A stretch of DNA of 64,000 nt, taken from contig NZ_PXZM01000051.1 of the NCBI RefSeq assembly GCF_003013395.1, forward strand, positions 17,801-81,800. Direction: 5' to 3'. This DNA is from Brevibacillus fortis (GTDB taxonomy: Bacteria > Bacillota > Bacilli > Brevibacillales > Brevibacillaceae). The notes beneath the pieces were generated by a model. That model did not search any database. It saw nothing but the letters and a program-made list of their open reading frames with translations, and had not been told where the DNA came from. A program made the position numbers and the translations under genes. This document shows, one piece after another, positions 24,855-33,037 of this stretch. Position 1 is the first letter of the stretch. The number at the start of each line of letters is the position of its first letter.

Positions 24855-25697
24855 GTGGCTGGAATCCCGCATTTCACAGGGGCGTATGTCTCTGGTACAG
24901 AATTGGCTCCGGACGCGATTCGTACAGCAGGATTGATCGAGCAGTTGCAGCAGCATGGCTTGGATGTACAGGACGTAGGAAATCTGCTTCTCCCCGATAA
25001 TTTGCCTCGCCATAATATTCCCCCAGTTCGCAATTGGCCGGCTCCGCGTATGTTTTGGGATTGTCTGCAAAAGAACGCGCAGGAGTGGCTCGATGCGGAT
25101 GAGTTCGTCTTGATGCTTGGTGGAGATTGCAGCTTGATCGTTGCTACGGCACAGGCTCATCAGGCTCTGTATCAGGAAAAAGCGTATCTGCTGGTGATTG
25201 ATGGTCATCTGGATGCGGTAGTGCCATCGGCTTCTCGCTGTATTGGGGCAGCAGGGATGGGATTGTGGTTTTTGCTTCAGGATCACGGACAATGGATCGA
25301 GCCAAGCGGCTGGGATGCAGAGCGAATCCGCCTGGTCGGCTGCCAGCAGATGCCTGGAGAGACTTTCGGCGTTGACGTCATGACCTTGGCCCGGCTCACA
25401 GAAGGAAGCATAGTGGATCGAGTTTCTCATATGCTCCAATCCATCCCGCCTGACGCCAAAATCCTCGTTCATTTCGACGTGGATGTCATGCACAAAGACG
25501 CGATGCCGGCTGCCTACTCGCCAAGTGAGATTGGATTGTCCCTTTCGGAAGCAGAGGAATTGCTTGCGACTGTTCTACGAGATTCGCGCGTGACCAGTAT
25601 GGAAGTGACGGAATTCTCAGGGGCAAGGGATACCACTGGCGAGTATGCACAGAGGCTGGTAGAGTTGCTCGCCCGGGCACTATCTGCACGTGCTTAA
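24855..25697 (+). CDS. Arginase/agmatinase-fold (ureohydrolase) protein
   Basis: A ureohydrolase-fold metalloenzyme of about 280 residues, substrate unknown. The metal-site motifs are MLGGDCS, where a Cys replaces the usual His of GGDHS, DGHLD (intact D-H-D) and HFDVDVMHKDAMP (D-x-D). The start is odd: the good ribosome-binding site GGGAGGG (24829-24835) is seven bases before an ATC codon at 24843 in frame (ATC AAA GTA AAA GTG), and 19 bases before the GTG used here. Either a rare ATC start or a sequence error is possible. The altered ligand suggests different metal content or activity. Confidence 0.75.
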   Translation: MAGIPHFTGAYVSGTELAPDAIRTAGLIEQLQQHGLDVQDVGNLLLPDNLPRHNIPPVRNWPAPRMFWDCLQKNAQEWLDADEFVLMLGGDCSLIVATAQAHQALYQEKAYLLVIDGHLDAVVPSASRCIGAAGMGLWFLLQDHGQWIEPSGWDAERIRLVGCQQMPGETFGVDVMTLARLTEGSIVDRVSHMLQSIPPDAKILVHFDVDVMHKDAMPAAYSPSEIGLSLSEAEELLATVLRDSRVTSMEVTEFSGARDTTGEYAQRLVELLARALSARA

Positions 25698-25736
25698 AGC
25701 CCTCCCATGCGAAAAAGAATAGATTTGATAGCAAGT

Positions 25737-25781
25737 GAGCTCGGCAGTCCTGATTTCGTTCAGGCTGTCGGGCTCTTTTTT
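25737..25781 (+). terminator. Intrinsic terminator after the arginase-like gene
   Basis: GAGCTCGGCAG and a following CCTGA pair with TCAGG and CTGTCGGGCTC across a short loop, followed by six T residues. Confidence 0.8.
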
Positions 25782-25827
25782 GGATCTTCCCAAGTTTTAA
25801 AAGGTACCGATGAGCAAAGAAAGCGGT

Positions 25828-26039
25828 GAGAAGAAAAAGCACAGGGCTCGCAGACCTTGACAACGCCTACCCAGTCGGAACTGCAAAAAGAGGACCACGC
25901 TTGTCGAACACTTCTTCCTTGAGAAATGTCCGCCCGTAGGGTGGCTTTGGCTCGACGGTCCTCTTTTTGCAGTGGAGACGGACAGTCAATCCCCCACGCT
26001 GGCGTGTCAGAGTCGAAGAGAACTGTGCTTTTTCTTCTC
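25828..26039. repeat. Structured ~200-bp intergenic repeat, copy D
   Basis: Perfect outer arms GAGAAGAAAAAGCACAG (25828-25844) and CTGTGCTTTTTCTTCTC (26023-26039), and perfect inner arms ACTGCAAAAAGAGGACC (25880-25896) and GGTCCTCTTTTTGCAGT (25957-25973). The segments between arms align by eye with element C (6087-6287), for example CAGACCTTGACAACGCCTAC against AGATCTTTGGACACACCTAC. It fills most of the 516-bp gap before the first sigma gene. Confidence 0.75.
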
Positions 26040-26107
26040 CTCCACTATGCCGACTCAATCCACAAGCTTTAAGCTTTGACAGGAACATAAAATTTTTCAA
26101 AAATAAC

Positions 26108-26213
26108 GAGAAAGGATTTCCCAGCAAATTCGTATTAGTGTTGAATCAACCAAAACGGAAGCTGCGCAGCATTCCCCAAAGGCTGATCGGTTATAGATGG
26201 AGGAGTAGTAAAA
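26108..26213 (+). promoter_or_regulatory. Conserved upstream block of sigma gene 1 with palindrome
   Basis: Shared with 28505-28610. Conserved parts are GAGAAAGGATTT, CGTATTAG, GAATCAACCAAAACGGAAGC, the perfect palindrome GCTGCGCAGC (26161-26170) bracketed by GGAA and TTCC, and the ribosome-binding site ATAGATGGAGGAGTAG. I could not place a clear -35/-10 pair; the palindrome may be a regulator site. Confidence 0.5.
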
Positions 26214-26780
26214 ATGCCGGATGATCGGGAATTGATCGAGCAAATCCTGGCTGGCAATCATCAGCTGTACAGTCAGATTATCGACAGGTACAAGGGCAAG
26301 ATCGTTACCTACTTGTACAAAATGATCGGTAACATGCCTGACGCACAGGATTTGGCTCAAGACGTGTTTACCAAAACCTTTTACTTATTGAAAGACTATC
26401 GGCCTGAGCACAAGTTTTCTTCATGGCTGTATCGAATCGCGAGCAATCATTGTCTCGATGAAATGCGAAGACGAAAAAGGACGGAGCAGGCCACTATCGT
26501 AGAAGAGCAGATCGTTGATCCAGAGACACCAGAGACTGCCCTGTTAAAAAAGGAACGGGACGCCCAACTGGAACACAGCATCATGCTGCTGGATGAGGAG
26601 TATCGCGAGGTGTTCGTTCTGCATTACTTGAAGCGTCTGTCGTATCGGGAAATCAGCGAGCGATTGTCTCTCACGGAGAGTGCTGTTCAGATGCGATTGT
26701 TCCGTGCTCGTAAAGAGATGAAGAAAAGCCTGACGAAAACGATGGGAGGGGGAGATGTTTATGACATGCTTCATGTTTAA
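26214..26780 (+). CDS. ECF RNA polymerase sigma factor 1
   Basis: A 188-residue ECF (group 4) sigma factor. Region 2 (about residues 20-90) holds DRYKGKIVTYLYKMIGNMPD, AQDLAQDVF and FSSWLYRIASNHCLDEMRRR; region 4 (about 125-180) holds LDEEYREVFVLHYLKRLSYREISERL and the recognition helix AVQMRLFRARKEMK. It would direct RNA polymerase to extracytoplasmic stress promoters. The ATG at 26214 follows GGAGGAG. Its 3' end overlaps the anti-sigma gene by 26 bp. It is a close paralogue of the sigma factor at 28612. Confidence 0.95.
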   Translation: MPDDRELIEQILAGNHQLYSQIIDRYKGKIVTYLYKMIGNMPDAQDLAQDVFTKTFYLLKDYRPEHKFSSWLYRIASNHCLDEMRRRKRTEQATIVEEQIVDPETPETALLKKERDAQLEHSIMLLDEEYREVFVLHYLKRLSYREISERLSLTESAVQMRLFRARKEMKKSLTKTMGGGDVYDMLHV

Positions 26781-28425
26781 TCAATGGAAGCTCTATGAAA
26801 ACGGTAACCTACCCCCTGCCGAAAGCAAAGGATTGGAGCAGCATGCAGAGCAATGCCCACAATGTCAGAGAAAGCTGCAAGAGTGGGTAGATCGCATGCT
26901 GGAAGAGGAATTTTCTTCCTATCCGGAGGTTCCTGTACCCGATACGTTTACGGATGAGGTCATGAGTAAACTGTTTGAAGCGGTTCCCGCACGTACGGCA
27001 CGAAAGCGCTCCTCCCGAACCAGAAGACAAAGGGGCTGGGATATTATGAAGAAGACAGGATTGGTAGTAGCAGGACTTACAGCGTTGGTGGTAACAGGAA
27101 CCGTTGTATCGCCGACGTTTGCGAATTATGTGAATAGCTTGTTCCAGATTGAGAAGGATGCGGGTATGAAAAATGCCGTCAATAAAGGCTTTGCCCAAAA
27201 GCTGAACCAAAAGGTAACCGACCAAGGTATTACCTTTGAAGCAAAAGAGTTGATGGTTGACTCGATGCGGATCGCGGTCATCTATGACATGTACGACCAG
27301 AATGGCAAGCAAATTGATATAGATGAACACTTCTTGGATTCTCAATTGATTGATCCGACTGGGAAAGGTTTGACCGCGGAAAATGGTGGACTCGTTATGG
27401 CTAGACATGGAGATTATTTTATCGCAAAGCTGGCCTTAAACGATATTTTCGAGTCCTCTGATACTACTCCCGATCAGCTGGTCCTTAAATTAGAACAGAC
27501 AGAAATTGCAGGGAAAGAAGGAAAGTGGGAACTGGAATTCCCGATCGATATGAAGAAAGCAAAGGAAGCGACCAAAACCGCCGACTTCCAGCAAGCTACG
27601 TATGAGTCAGCAAAAGGACTCGTAATGGAGTTGAAAAAAATCGAGTTTTCTCCGAGCGCAACCAGAGTCATGATGGAGACCAAGTACACTACTGCGGCTG
27701 AAGAGGAGAGGAATCAACAAGTAGAATACTATAAGAAGAATCAGGAGCAAGGCAAGACTATTGGAATGAAGCCGGACTATTTGCTTGATTTTCTAATTAG
27801 GGACGAAATTGCTTATGAAATTACCAATGAGCAGGGAGAAGTGGTTGCGGCTTGGGATATGAAATCATTGGATGAAGGCATTAGAAATGAGAAGAATGTT
27901 CTCAAGGTATCTGGTACCACAGGTAAAGCGGAAGGCGACAAAATGAAGTCGTGGCAAACTTTTGGCCCAATTCAAGGTGAGCAAAAGTTAACGTTTCAAC
28001 TTAAAAAGATTTATGAAGGGAAACTTGCCGACCCCCAAATGGAGCTCAATCTAACCGAACTGGTTAAGCAGAAAGAGACCGTAAAGGATGAAGTCGGTAA
28101 TACCTTTACGTTCTCCTCCTTCGCGCTAGAGCCGGCTCATGGAGAGGAAAAAAAAGCTCAGGCTGTGATCACCGTAGAGGGTACATTAGCAAAAGACGTG
28201 GTTAGCACCGAGTTTTGGTTCGTCAAAGATGAGGATGGTAAGGTTTATCATTCTTATCTGAGGAATTCAGAGAGCACTAGGGACAAGGACGGACGCATAC
28301 ACGTCAAAGGCAAGCTGGAGGTTCCAGGCATGGAGCGGCAACCGAAAAAGCTCACAGTATCCTATGCTGAGTATACGGTCGAACATCGCAATGTGAACTG
28401 GGAAGTGCCGATTGAAATCAAATAG
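26755..28425 (+). CDS. Membrane anti-sigma factor 1 (zinc-finger type, DUF4179-like)
   Basis: A 556-residue single-span protein. The N-terminal cytoplasmic part carries a ZAS-like H-x3-C-x2-C (HAEQCPQC, about residues 30-37) that should bind the sigma factor. A membrane helix follows (KKTGLVVAGLTALVVTGTVV, about 100-120), then a long external region of DUF4179/DUF5643 type. Release of the sigma factor in such systems follows a signal outside the membrane. Starts overlap the sigma gene (ATG 26755, with in-frame ATGs at 26761 and 26773), so translation is coupled. The duplicate is at 29159. Confidence 0.9.
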   Translation: MFMTCFMFNQWKLYENGNLPPAESKGLEQHAEQCPQCQRKLQEWVDRMLEEEFSSYPEVPVPDTFTDEVMSKLFEAVPARTARKRSSRTRRQRGWDIMKKTGLVVAGLTALVVTGTVVSPTFANYVNSLFQIEKDAGMKNAVNKGFAQKLNQKVTDQGITFEAKELMVDSMRIAVIYDMYDQNGKQIDIDEHFLDSQLIDPTGKGLTAENGGLVMARHGDYFIAKLALNDIFESSDTTPDQLVLKLEQTEIAGKEGKWELEFPIDMKKAKEATKTADFQQATYESAKGLVMELKKIEFSPSATRVMMETKYTTAAEEERNQQVEYYKKNQEQGKTIGMKPDYLLDFLIRDEIAYEITNEQGEVVAAWDMKSLDEGIRNEKNVLKVSGTTGKAEGDKMKSWQTFGPIQGEQKLTFQLKKIYEGKLADPQMELNLTELVKQKETVKDEVGNTFTFSSFALEPAHGEEKKAQAVITVEGTLAKDVVSTEFWFVKDEDGKVYHSYLRNSESTRDKDGRIHVKGKLEVPGMERQPKKLTVSYAEYTVEHRNVNWEVPIEIK

Positions 28426-28437
28426 CTTGAAGGTAAA

Positions 28438-28470
28438 GGAAGAGGCAGACACAGGCCTCTTCTTTTTCAG
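28438..28470 (+). terminator. Intrinsic terminator after anti-sigma 1
   Basis: GAAGAGGC pairs with GCCTCTTC across about 8 bases, followed by TTTTTC. Confidence 0.8.
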
Positions 28471-28504
28471 TTCCGGGGATGAAAAAATGATATTTTTATA
28501 AAAA

Positions 28505-28610
28505 GAGAAAGGATTTTCCAATTCATCCGTATTAGCTAATGAATCAACCAAAACGGAAGCTGCGCAGCATTCCCCGCTGGCTTGATCTGTGATAGATGGA
28601 GGAGTAGCAA
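28505..28610 (+). promoter_or_regulatory. Conserved upstream block of sigma gene 2 with palindrome
   Basis: Duplicate of 26108-26213. The palindrome GCTGCGCAGC is at 28559-28568 with GGAA and TTCC flanks, and the GAATCAACCAAAACGGAAGC stretch and GATAGATGGAGGAGTAG are unchanged. Confidence 0.5.
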
Positions 28611-28611
28611 A

Positions 28612-29178
28612 ATGCCGGACGATCAGGAACTAATCGAGCAAATCCTGGCTGGCGATCATGAGCAGTACAGACAAATAGTCGACAGATACAAGGGCAAGAT
28701 CGTGGGCTATTTGTACAGGATGATCGGCAACATGCCAGACGCACAGGATTTGGCTCAAGATGTGTTTATCAAAACCTTTTATCGTTTACACGACTATCGG
28801 CCTGAGTACAGGTTTTCTTCATGGCTGTATCGAATTGCGAGCAATCATTGTTTCGATGAAATGCGAAAACGCAAACGGACAGAACAGGTAGAAATCGATG
28901 AGGAGCAGCTGATTGACCCAGACACACCTGAGACGACTTTGTTGAAAAAGGAACGGGACGCCGAGTTGGAACGCAGCATCATGCTGCTGGATGAGGAGTA
29001 TCGCGAGGTATTTGTCCTGTTTTATATCCATCGTCTGTCGTATCGGGAAATCAGCGAACGACTGACCCTCTCGGAGAGCTCCGTTCAGATGCGATTATTC
29101 CGCGCCCGCAAAAAGATGAAGGACAGCCTGACGAAAACGATGGGAGGGGGAGCTATTTATGAAATGCTTCATGTTTAA
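28612..29178 (+). CDS. ECF RNA polymerase sigma factor 2
   Basis: 188 residues, most of them identical to sigma factor 1 at 26214. Region 2 shows DRYKGKIVGYLYRMIGNMPD, AQDLAQDVF and FSSWLYRIASNHCFDEMRKR; region 4 shows LDEEYREVFVLFYIHRLSYREISERL and SVQMRLFRARKKMK. The start is ATG 28612 behind GGAGGAG; an upstream frame to 28582 has no ribosome-binding site. Differences cluster around residues 98-110 and 139-143, which may help keep partner specificity. It overlaps its anti-sigma gene. Confidence 0.95.
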   Translation: MPDDQELIEQILAGDHEQYRQIVDRYKGKIVGYLYRMIGNMPDAQDLAQDVFIKTFYRLHDYRPEYRFSSWLYRIASNHCFDEMRKRKRTEQVEIDEEQLIDPDTPETTLLKKERDAELERSIMLLDEEYREVFVLFYIHRLSYREISERLTLSESSVQMRLFRARKKMKDSLTKTMGGGAIYEMLHV

Positions 29179-30832
29179 TCAATTGAAGCTATACGTAAAC
29201 GATGAGCTTGCCCCTGCCGAGAGCAAAGGATTGGAGCAACATGTGGAAAATTGTCCACAATGCCAGAAGCACCTGCAAGAGTGGGTAGAAGGCATGCAGG
29301 AAGAGGATTTTCCTGACATTCCTGACATTCCGGAGGCTCCTGTACCCGATGCGTTTACAGATGAGGTCATGGATAAGCTGTCTGATGCAGTTCCCCCACG
29401 TTCTACGCGAAAGCGCTCCTCCCGAACCAGAAGACAAAGGGGTTGGGATATTGTGAAGAAGACAGGATTGGTAGTAGCAGGACTTACGGCGTTGGTGGTG
29501 ACAGGAACGGTCGTTTCACCGACGTTTGCGAATTATGTGAATAGCTTGTTCCAGATTGAAAAGGATTCGGATAGCGGTATGAAAAATGCTGTCAATAAAG
29601 GCCTTGTCCAAAAGCTGGAGCAGAAGGCAACCGATCAAGGAATTACGGTTGAAGCAAAAGAGCTGTTGGCTGACTCGATGAGGATCGCAGTCATCTATGA
29701 TGTATACGACGAGAGCGGCAAGAAGATTGAAGATCATATTTTGAATGCGAAACTGATTGATCAGAATGGGAAGGATTGGTTCGAGGATGATGGAGGAGAT
29801 AATTCGGGAAGTCATGGAGAGTTTTTCATCACAGAGCGATTTTTGAATGAAATCTTCGAATCATCTGAGGCTATTCCCGACCAACTGACCTTACATTTAG
29901 AACAGACAGAAATCGCAGGTAAGACAGGAAAATGGTCATTGGAAGTTCCGATCGATATGAAGAAAGCCAAGGAAGCGACGAAAACGGTTGTCTTCCAGGA
30001 TACGGCTTTTCAATCGCCACAAGGTCTAGGGATTGAACTGAAAAATATCGAATTTTCCCCAAGTGCAACACGGGTCATGCTGAATACTATTTCTCCAAAA
30101 TCAGCTTATTTGGACGTTGAACGAACGTCGATCCTGTACGATCGGAAAAATCCGCGAGGCGCCATTATCACAGAAAAAGAGCGCGTACCTGCTTTTTTGG
30201 GAGAGAATATGATGTACGAAATCACCAATGAAAAAGGGGAAGTGGTAGCAGCTTGGGATATGAAATCATTGGATGATGGGCTTGATAAAAAGGAGAATGT
30301 TCTTTTCACACCAAGAACAGAAGAAGAACCGGAAGAAAAAGCAGAGGGCGATGTCTTGAATTGGTGGCATACATTTGGCCCGATACAGGGAGAACAAAAA
30401 TTAAAGCTTGAGCTTCAGAAAATTTATGAGAAAAAACTGGCTTCGCCTAAATTTGATCTGGTTCCAACAGAACTAGACAAGAAAGCTGCGACTTTCAAGG
30501 ATGAGACAACAGGCAGTACCTTTACATTCTCTTCTTTTGCATGGGAGCCAGGTAACGGCGAAGATCTAGGGGAGGCTGTAATGACCATAGAGGGTACATT
30601 AGGAAAAGGCATAGTCGAGAACCACGATTGGTCTGTAAAGGATGAAAATGGGAAGACTTACTATGCGTCAGTGAGTACTGAAAGCACCAGAGACAAGGAC
30701 GGACGGGTACAGATCAAAGGTGAGATCTCGATTCCGCTCTTAAAGCAAGAACCGAAAAAGCTCACGGTATCCTACGCTACCTATATGGTGGAACATGACG
30801 TGAAGTGGGAAGTACCTTTTGAAATCAAATAG
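29159..30832 (+). CDS. Membrane anti-sigma factor 2 (zinc-finger type, DUF4179-like)
   Basis: A 557-residue paralogue of the anti-sigma factor at 26755. It has the H-x3-C-x2-C site HVENCPQC near residue 30, an extra DIPDIPEAPVPD linker, the membrane helix KKTGLVVAGLTALVVTGTVV and a long external domain. The cytoplasmic and membrane parts are almost unchanged between copies, while the external domains differ much more, which suggests different signals. Coupled to sigma gene 2 by an overlap. Confidence 0.9.
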   Translation: MKCFMFNQLKLYVNDELAPAESKGLEQHVENCPQCQKHLQEWVEGMQEEDFPDIPDIPEAPVPDAFTDEVMDKLSDAVPPRSTRKRSSRTRRQRGWDIVKKTGLVVAGLTALVVTGTVVSPTFANYVNSLFQIEKDSDSGMKNAVNKGLVQKLEQKATDQGITVEAKELLADSMRIAVIYDVYDESGKKIEDHILNAKLIDQNGKDWFEDDGGDNSGSHGEFFITERFLNEIFESSEAIPDQLTLHLEQTEIAGKTGKWSLEVPIDMKKAKEATKTVVFQDTAFQSPQGLGIELKNIEFSPSATRVMLNTISPKSAYLDVERTSILYDRKNPRGAIITEKERVPAFLGENMMYEITNEKGEVVAAWDMKSLDDGLDKKENVLFTPRTEEEPEEKAEGDVLNWWHTFGPIQGEQKLKLELQKIYEKKLASPKFDLVPTELDKKAATFKDETTGSTFTFSSFAWEPGNGEDLGEAVMTIEGTLGKGIVENHDWSVKDENGKTYYASVSTESTRDKDGRVQIKGEISIPLLKQEPKKLTVSYATYMVEHDVKWEVPFEIK

Positions 30833-30845
30833 TTCACAGACAGGG

Positions 30846-30872
30846 AAGAGGCCGACAGTGGCCTCTTTTTTC
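30846..30872 (+). terminator. Intrinsic terminator after anti-sigma 2
   Basis: AAGAGGCC and GGCCTCTT pair across six bases, followed by TTTT. Confidence 0.85.
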
Positions 30873-31015
30873 TATGTATGGAAAGATCGTATGAAATATT
30901 GAAAGGTTATAGATGCACTAAATTTGTTGCATGTCCACGTTTGTCCATTTCACTTTTTCGTCGTCTTCATATGATACATCGTAAGACAAACCATATAAAA
31001 ACCGGAGTGATGAAG

Positions 31016-31534
31016 ATGGGTCTCTATTTTCGCAACAATACAAATGCAACTGTATTTGTTGCCTACGCTTACTTGAATTTTTCCTGTAGTCCAGTCAACT
31101 ATGCGAAGCGAGGCTGGTATCGCATAGAGCCAGGTCAGACGAGACTGGTTCGGAGTGGATATGTTGGGGGGCGTACCTACTATTACTATGCCGAGGGTGG
31201 CGGACGTAGGTGGTCGGGTAACTACTTTACTCAAGTCCCGCGTACTGCTTTTCATTGGTGTTGGAACACGGGATGCACAACTTGCAGAAATCTAGGGTTT
31301 AGACGCTTTTTTATTGGCGTGTTCAACTACAACTTCACGATCACGCTTACGGCAAGTACGAGTCAAGTAAATGCTAGGACGGGTGACACGCTGACCGTGT
31401 TACCTACTAGATCAACAGACAGACCGCGAAAGGCACGTACCATTCCAGCAGGATTGCCTACAAGACGGAAGAATAGAAAGACCAATGGAGAGAATCGTGG
31501 AAAGTTCCCTACGAGAAGACTCCGGAAAAGATAG
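31016..31534 (+). CDS. DUF1036-type protein with basic C-terminal tail
   Basis: About 172 residues. The first ~95 residues match the DUF1036 family (GLYFRNNTNATVFVAYAYLN, WYRIEPGQTR, YYYYAEGG), a small beta-rich domain of unknown role. The C-terminal ~40 residues are rich in Arg and Lys (RKARTIPAGLPTRRKNRKTN), suggesting binding to nucleic acid or polyanions. The start is ATG 31016 (or 31010) behind GGAGTG; the longer frame from 30878 has no ribosome-binding site. No signal peptide is visible. It stands alone between terminators. Confidence 0.75.
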   Translation: MGLYFRNNTNATVFVAYAYLNFSCSPVNYAKRGWYRIEPGQTRLVRSGYVGGRTYYYYAEGGGRRWSGNYFTQVPRTAFHWCWNTGCTTCRNLGFRRFFIGVFNYNFTITLTASTSQVNARTGDTLTVLPTRSTDRPRKARTIPAGLPTRRKNRKTNGENRGKFPTRRLRKR

Positions 31535-31557
31535 AAAATAAGCCAGGTTTGAGTAGC

Positions 31558-31595
31558 AAAAGGAGTGATCCCTCAGGTTCACTCCTTTTCTTTTT
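31558..31595. terminator. Bidirectional terminator
   Basis: AAAAGGAGTGA pairs with TCACTCCTTTT, with CTTTTT on the plus side and A-rich sequence on the other; it separates convergent genes. Confidence 0.82.
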
Positions 31596-31599
31596 GACT

Positions 31600-32229
31600 C
31601 TATGATTTGTGAATGTACGGTCCCAACTGTTGACGAGAAAAGGCGTAACGTGAGTTTTCGTCCTTCAGCCACATATTACCCTTCACAATGAGAATGTACA
31701 CCGCAACGATAAAGTAGACCGTACCTATCATCCAATCTAATGTGGTTACCATGCCAGTGGAGATGATGTGCCGGATATACCATACCCCGATCGGAATGTG
31801 GAGGAAAATCACGGCGAACAAGCCTGGATTGTAGATGGTTTTCGCTTTCAGATTCGCAAAAATTCCATGCCAGATAAACTGGAAAAAGCCCATGAGAATC
31901 GGGGCCAAACCGAGCCAGACGACCGTCGGGAAGAAGAGGGGAACCAGATAAAAGACATAGGCAATGACGAGGTTGATGATCATCGCAGACTGTGGATTCA
32001 GCGGGTATCTCTCTGGATGGCTGCTTTTGAAAATCAAACCATTAAAAAGTCCGGCAAAATACCCTGGCCAACGGTACTCTTCATACTGATGAACAAGGAT
32101 GGCGATGAAGCTTAGCCACAACAGCCGCTCGATAGCAGGAATGGTGCTCCATTGCAGCATGACATACAGACCAACGCCTACTGCCATCAACACACCGAGG
32201 TCAGACCAATATTTTCGCAAAAAGCCCAT
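31600..32229 (-). CDS. HXXEE-domain membrane protein
   Basis: A 209-residue integral membrane protein with about six hydrophobic segments. The LVHQYEEYRWPG stretch near residue 47 carries the H-x-x-E-E motif that defines the family and probably binds a metal. The function is unknown. It lies 20 bp downstream of a TetR gene on the same strand and is probably controlled by it. Confidence 0.82.
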   Translation of the reverse strand: MGFLRKYWSDLGVLMAVGVGLYVMLQWSTIPAIERLLWLSFIAILVHQYEEYRWPGYFAGLFNGLIFKSSHPERYPLNPQSAMIINLVIAYVFYLVPLFFPTVVWLGLAPILMGFFQFIWHGIFANLKAKTIYNPGLFAVIFLHIPIGVWYIRHIISTGMVTTLDWMIGTVYFIVAVYILIVKGNMWLKDENSRYAFSRQQLGPYIHKS

Positions 32230-32248
32230 CTGTTTCTCCCCCTATTTC

Positions 32249-32839
32249 CTATTTTTCATGAAAATAGCGTGCGAATAACAAATCAATCTGTTGCTCTACG
32301 GAAGCGACTTCGATGCCAGCGCCAGTAGACAATATCGATTTGAGCAAGGCTGGCAGAAAAATCGCTCCGAACAGCTGCATGATCATCATCATGAGAATCT
32401 CATGGTTTTCTTCATGGGTAATTTCCTTCAAAACTTCCTCAATCTTCACAAACCCAATGCTTTTCAGAAATTGGCCGTACTCATATTGAGAGGTAAAGAC
32501 AGCACCACCAAGCGAGAAAATTCGTGAAACCAGCTCGGGATATTGCTCGATGATCTGGACGTAGCTCATTAAAAACTGCTTGAGTCGTTCTTGGGGAAGC
32601 AGGGATGTGTTATCCAAGATATTAAATGTAGCTGTAAAGCCACCTAAAAATGCACTGAGGGCTTCATTGATGAGCTTATCCTTGGAACCGAAATAGTAGT
32701 TAACCAAAGCTACGTTGGTACCGGAATCCGCTGCGATTTTCCGCACCGTCACACTCTCGAAGCCCTCCATCTTGATTAAATCCAGTGTCGATTGCAAAAT
32801 TTTCGTTTTCGTTTCGCTGTTTTTATCTACTGGTGACAT
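32249..32839 (-). CDS. TetR/AcrR-family transcriptional regulator
   Basis: A 196-residue repressor-type protein. The N-terminal helix-turn-helix (about residues 10-60) reads TKILQSTLDLIKMEGFESVT, VRKIAADSGTNVALVNYYFG and SKDKLINEAL. The C-terminal ligand domain gives no clear inducer. Start ATG 32839 lies behind AAAGGAGGTCGGTC; the frame to 32866 is an extension without a ribosome-binding site. It heads an operon with the HXXEE membrane protein, and a palindrome at 32878-32900 may be its operator. Confidence 0.92.
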   Translation of the reverse strand: MSPVDKNSETKTKILQSTLDLIKMEGFESVTVRKIAADSGTNVALVNYYFGSKDKLINEALSAFLGGFTATFNILDNTSLLPQERLKQFLMSYVQIIEQYPELVSRIFSLGGAVFTSQYEYGQFLKSIGFVKIEEVLKEITHEENHEILMMMIMQLFGAIFLPALLKSILSTGAGIEVASVEQQIDLLFARYFHEK

Positions 32840-32877
32840 GACCGACCTCCTTTTTATTGGAAGCAATTCATTCTGTC

Positions 32878-32900
32878 AAACAACGTTTTAAACATTGTTT
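32878..32900. promoter_or_regulatory. Candidate TetR operator
   Basis: AAACAA and TTGTTT arms flank a partly symmetric AT-rich centre (CGTTTTAAACA), about 40 bp upstream of the TetR start. Confidence 0.5.
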
Positions 32901-33037
32901 AATTTAATGGTAGCAGTTTTCAAGTCAGAAGGCAATGATCGTTTTCAAGATTCGTAATCAAACCTTCTTCGTTTGTTGGCACATCAGCAGAGCTTTTCGC
33001 GTATACCTAATAGGCAATGGGAAAGAGGTGACCACAT

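Noticed and set aside
26143..26175. GAATCAACC stretch before the sigma genes read as an ECF -35 element
   Set aside because: No matching CGTC- or CGTA-like -10 lies 16-17 bp downstream, unlike the clear site at 37422.
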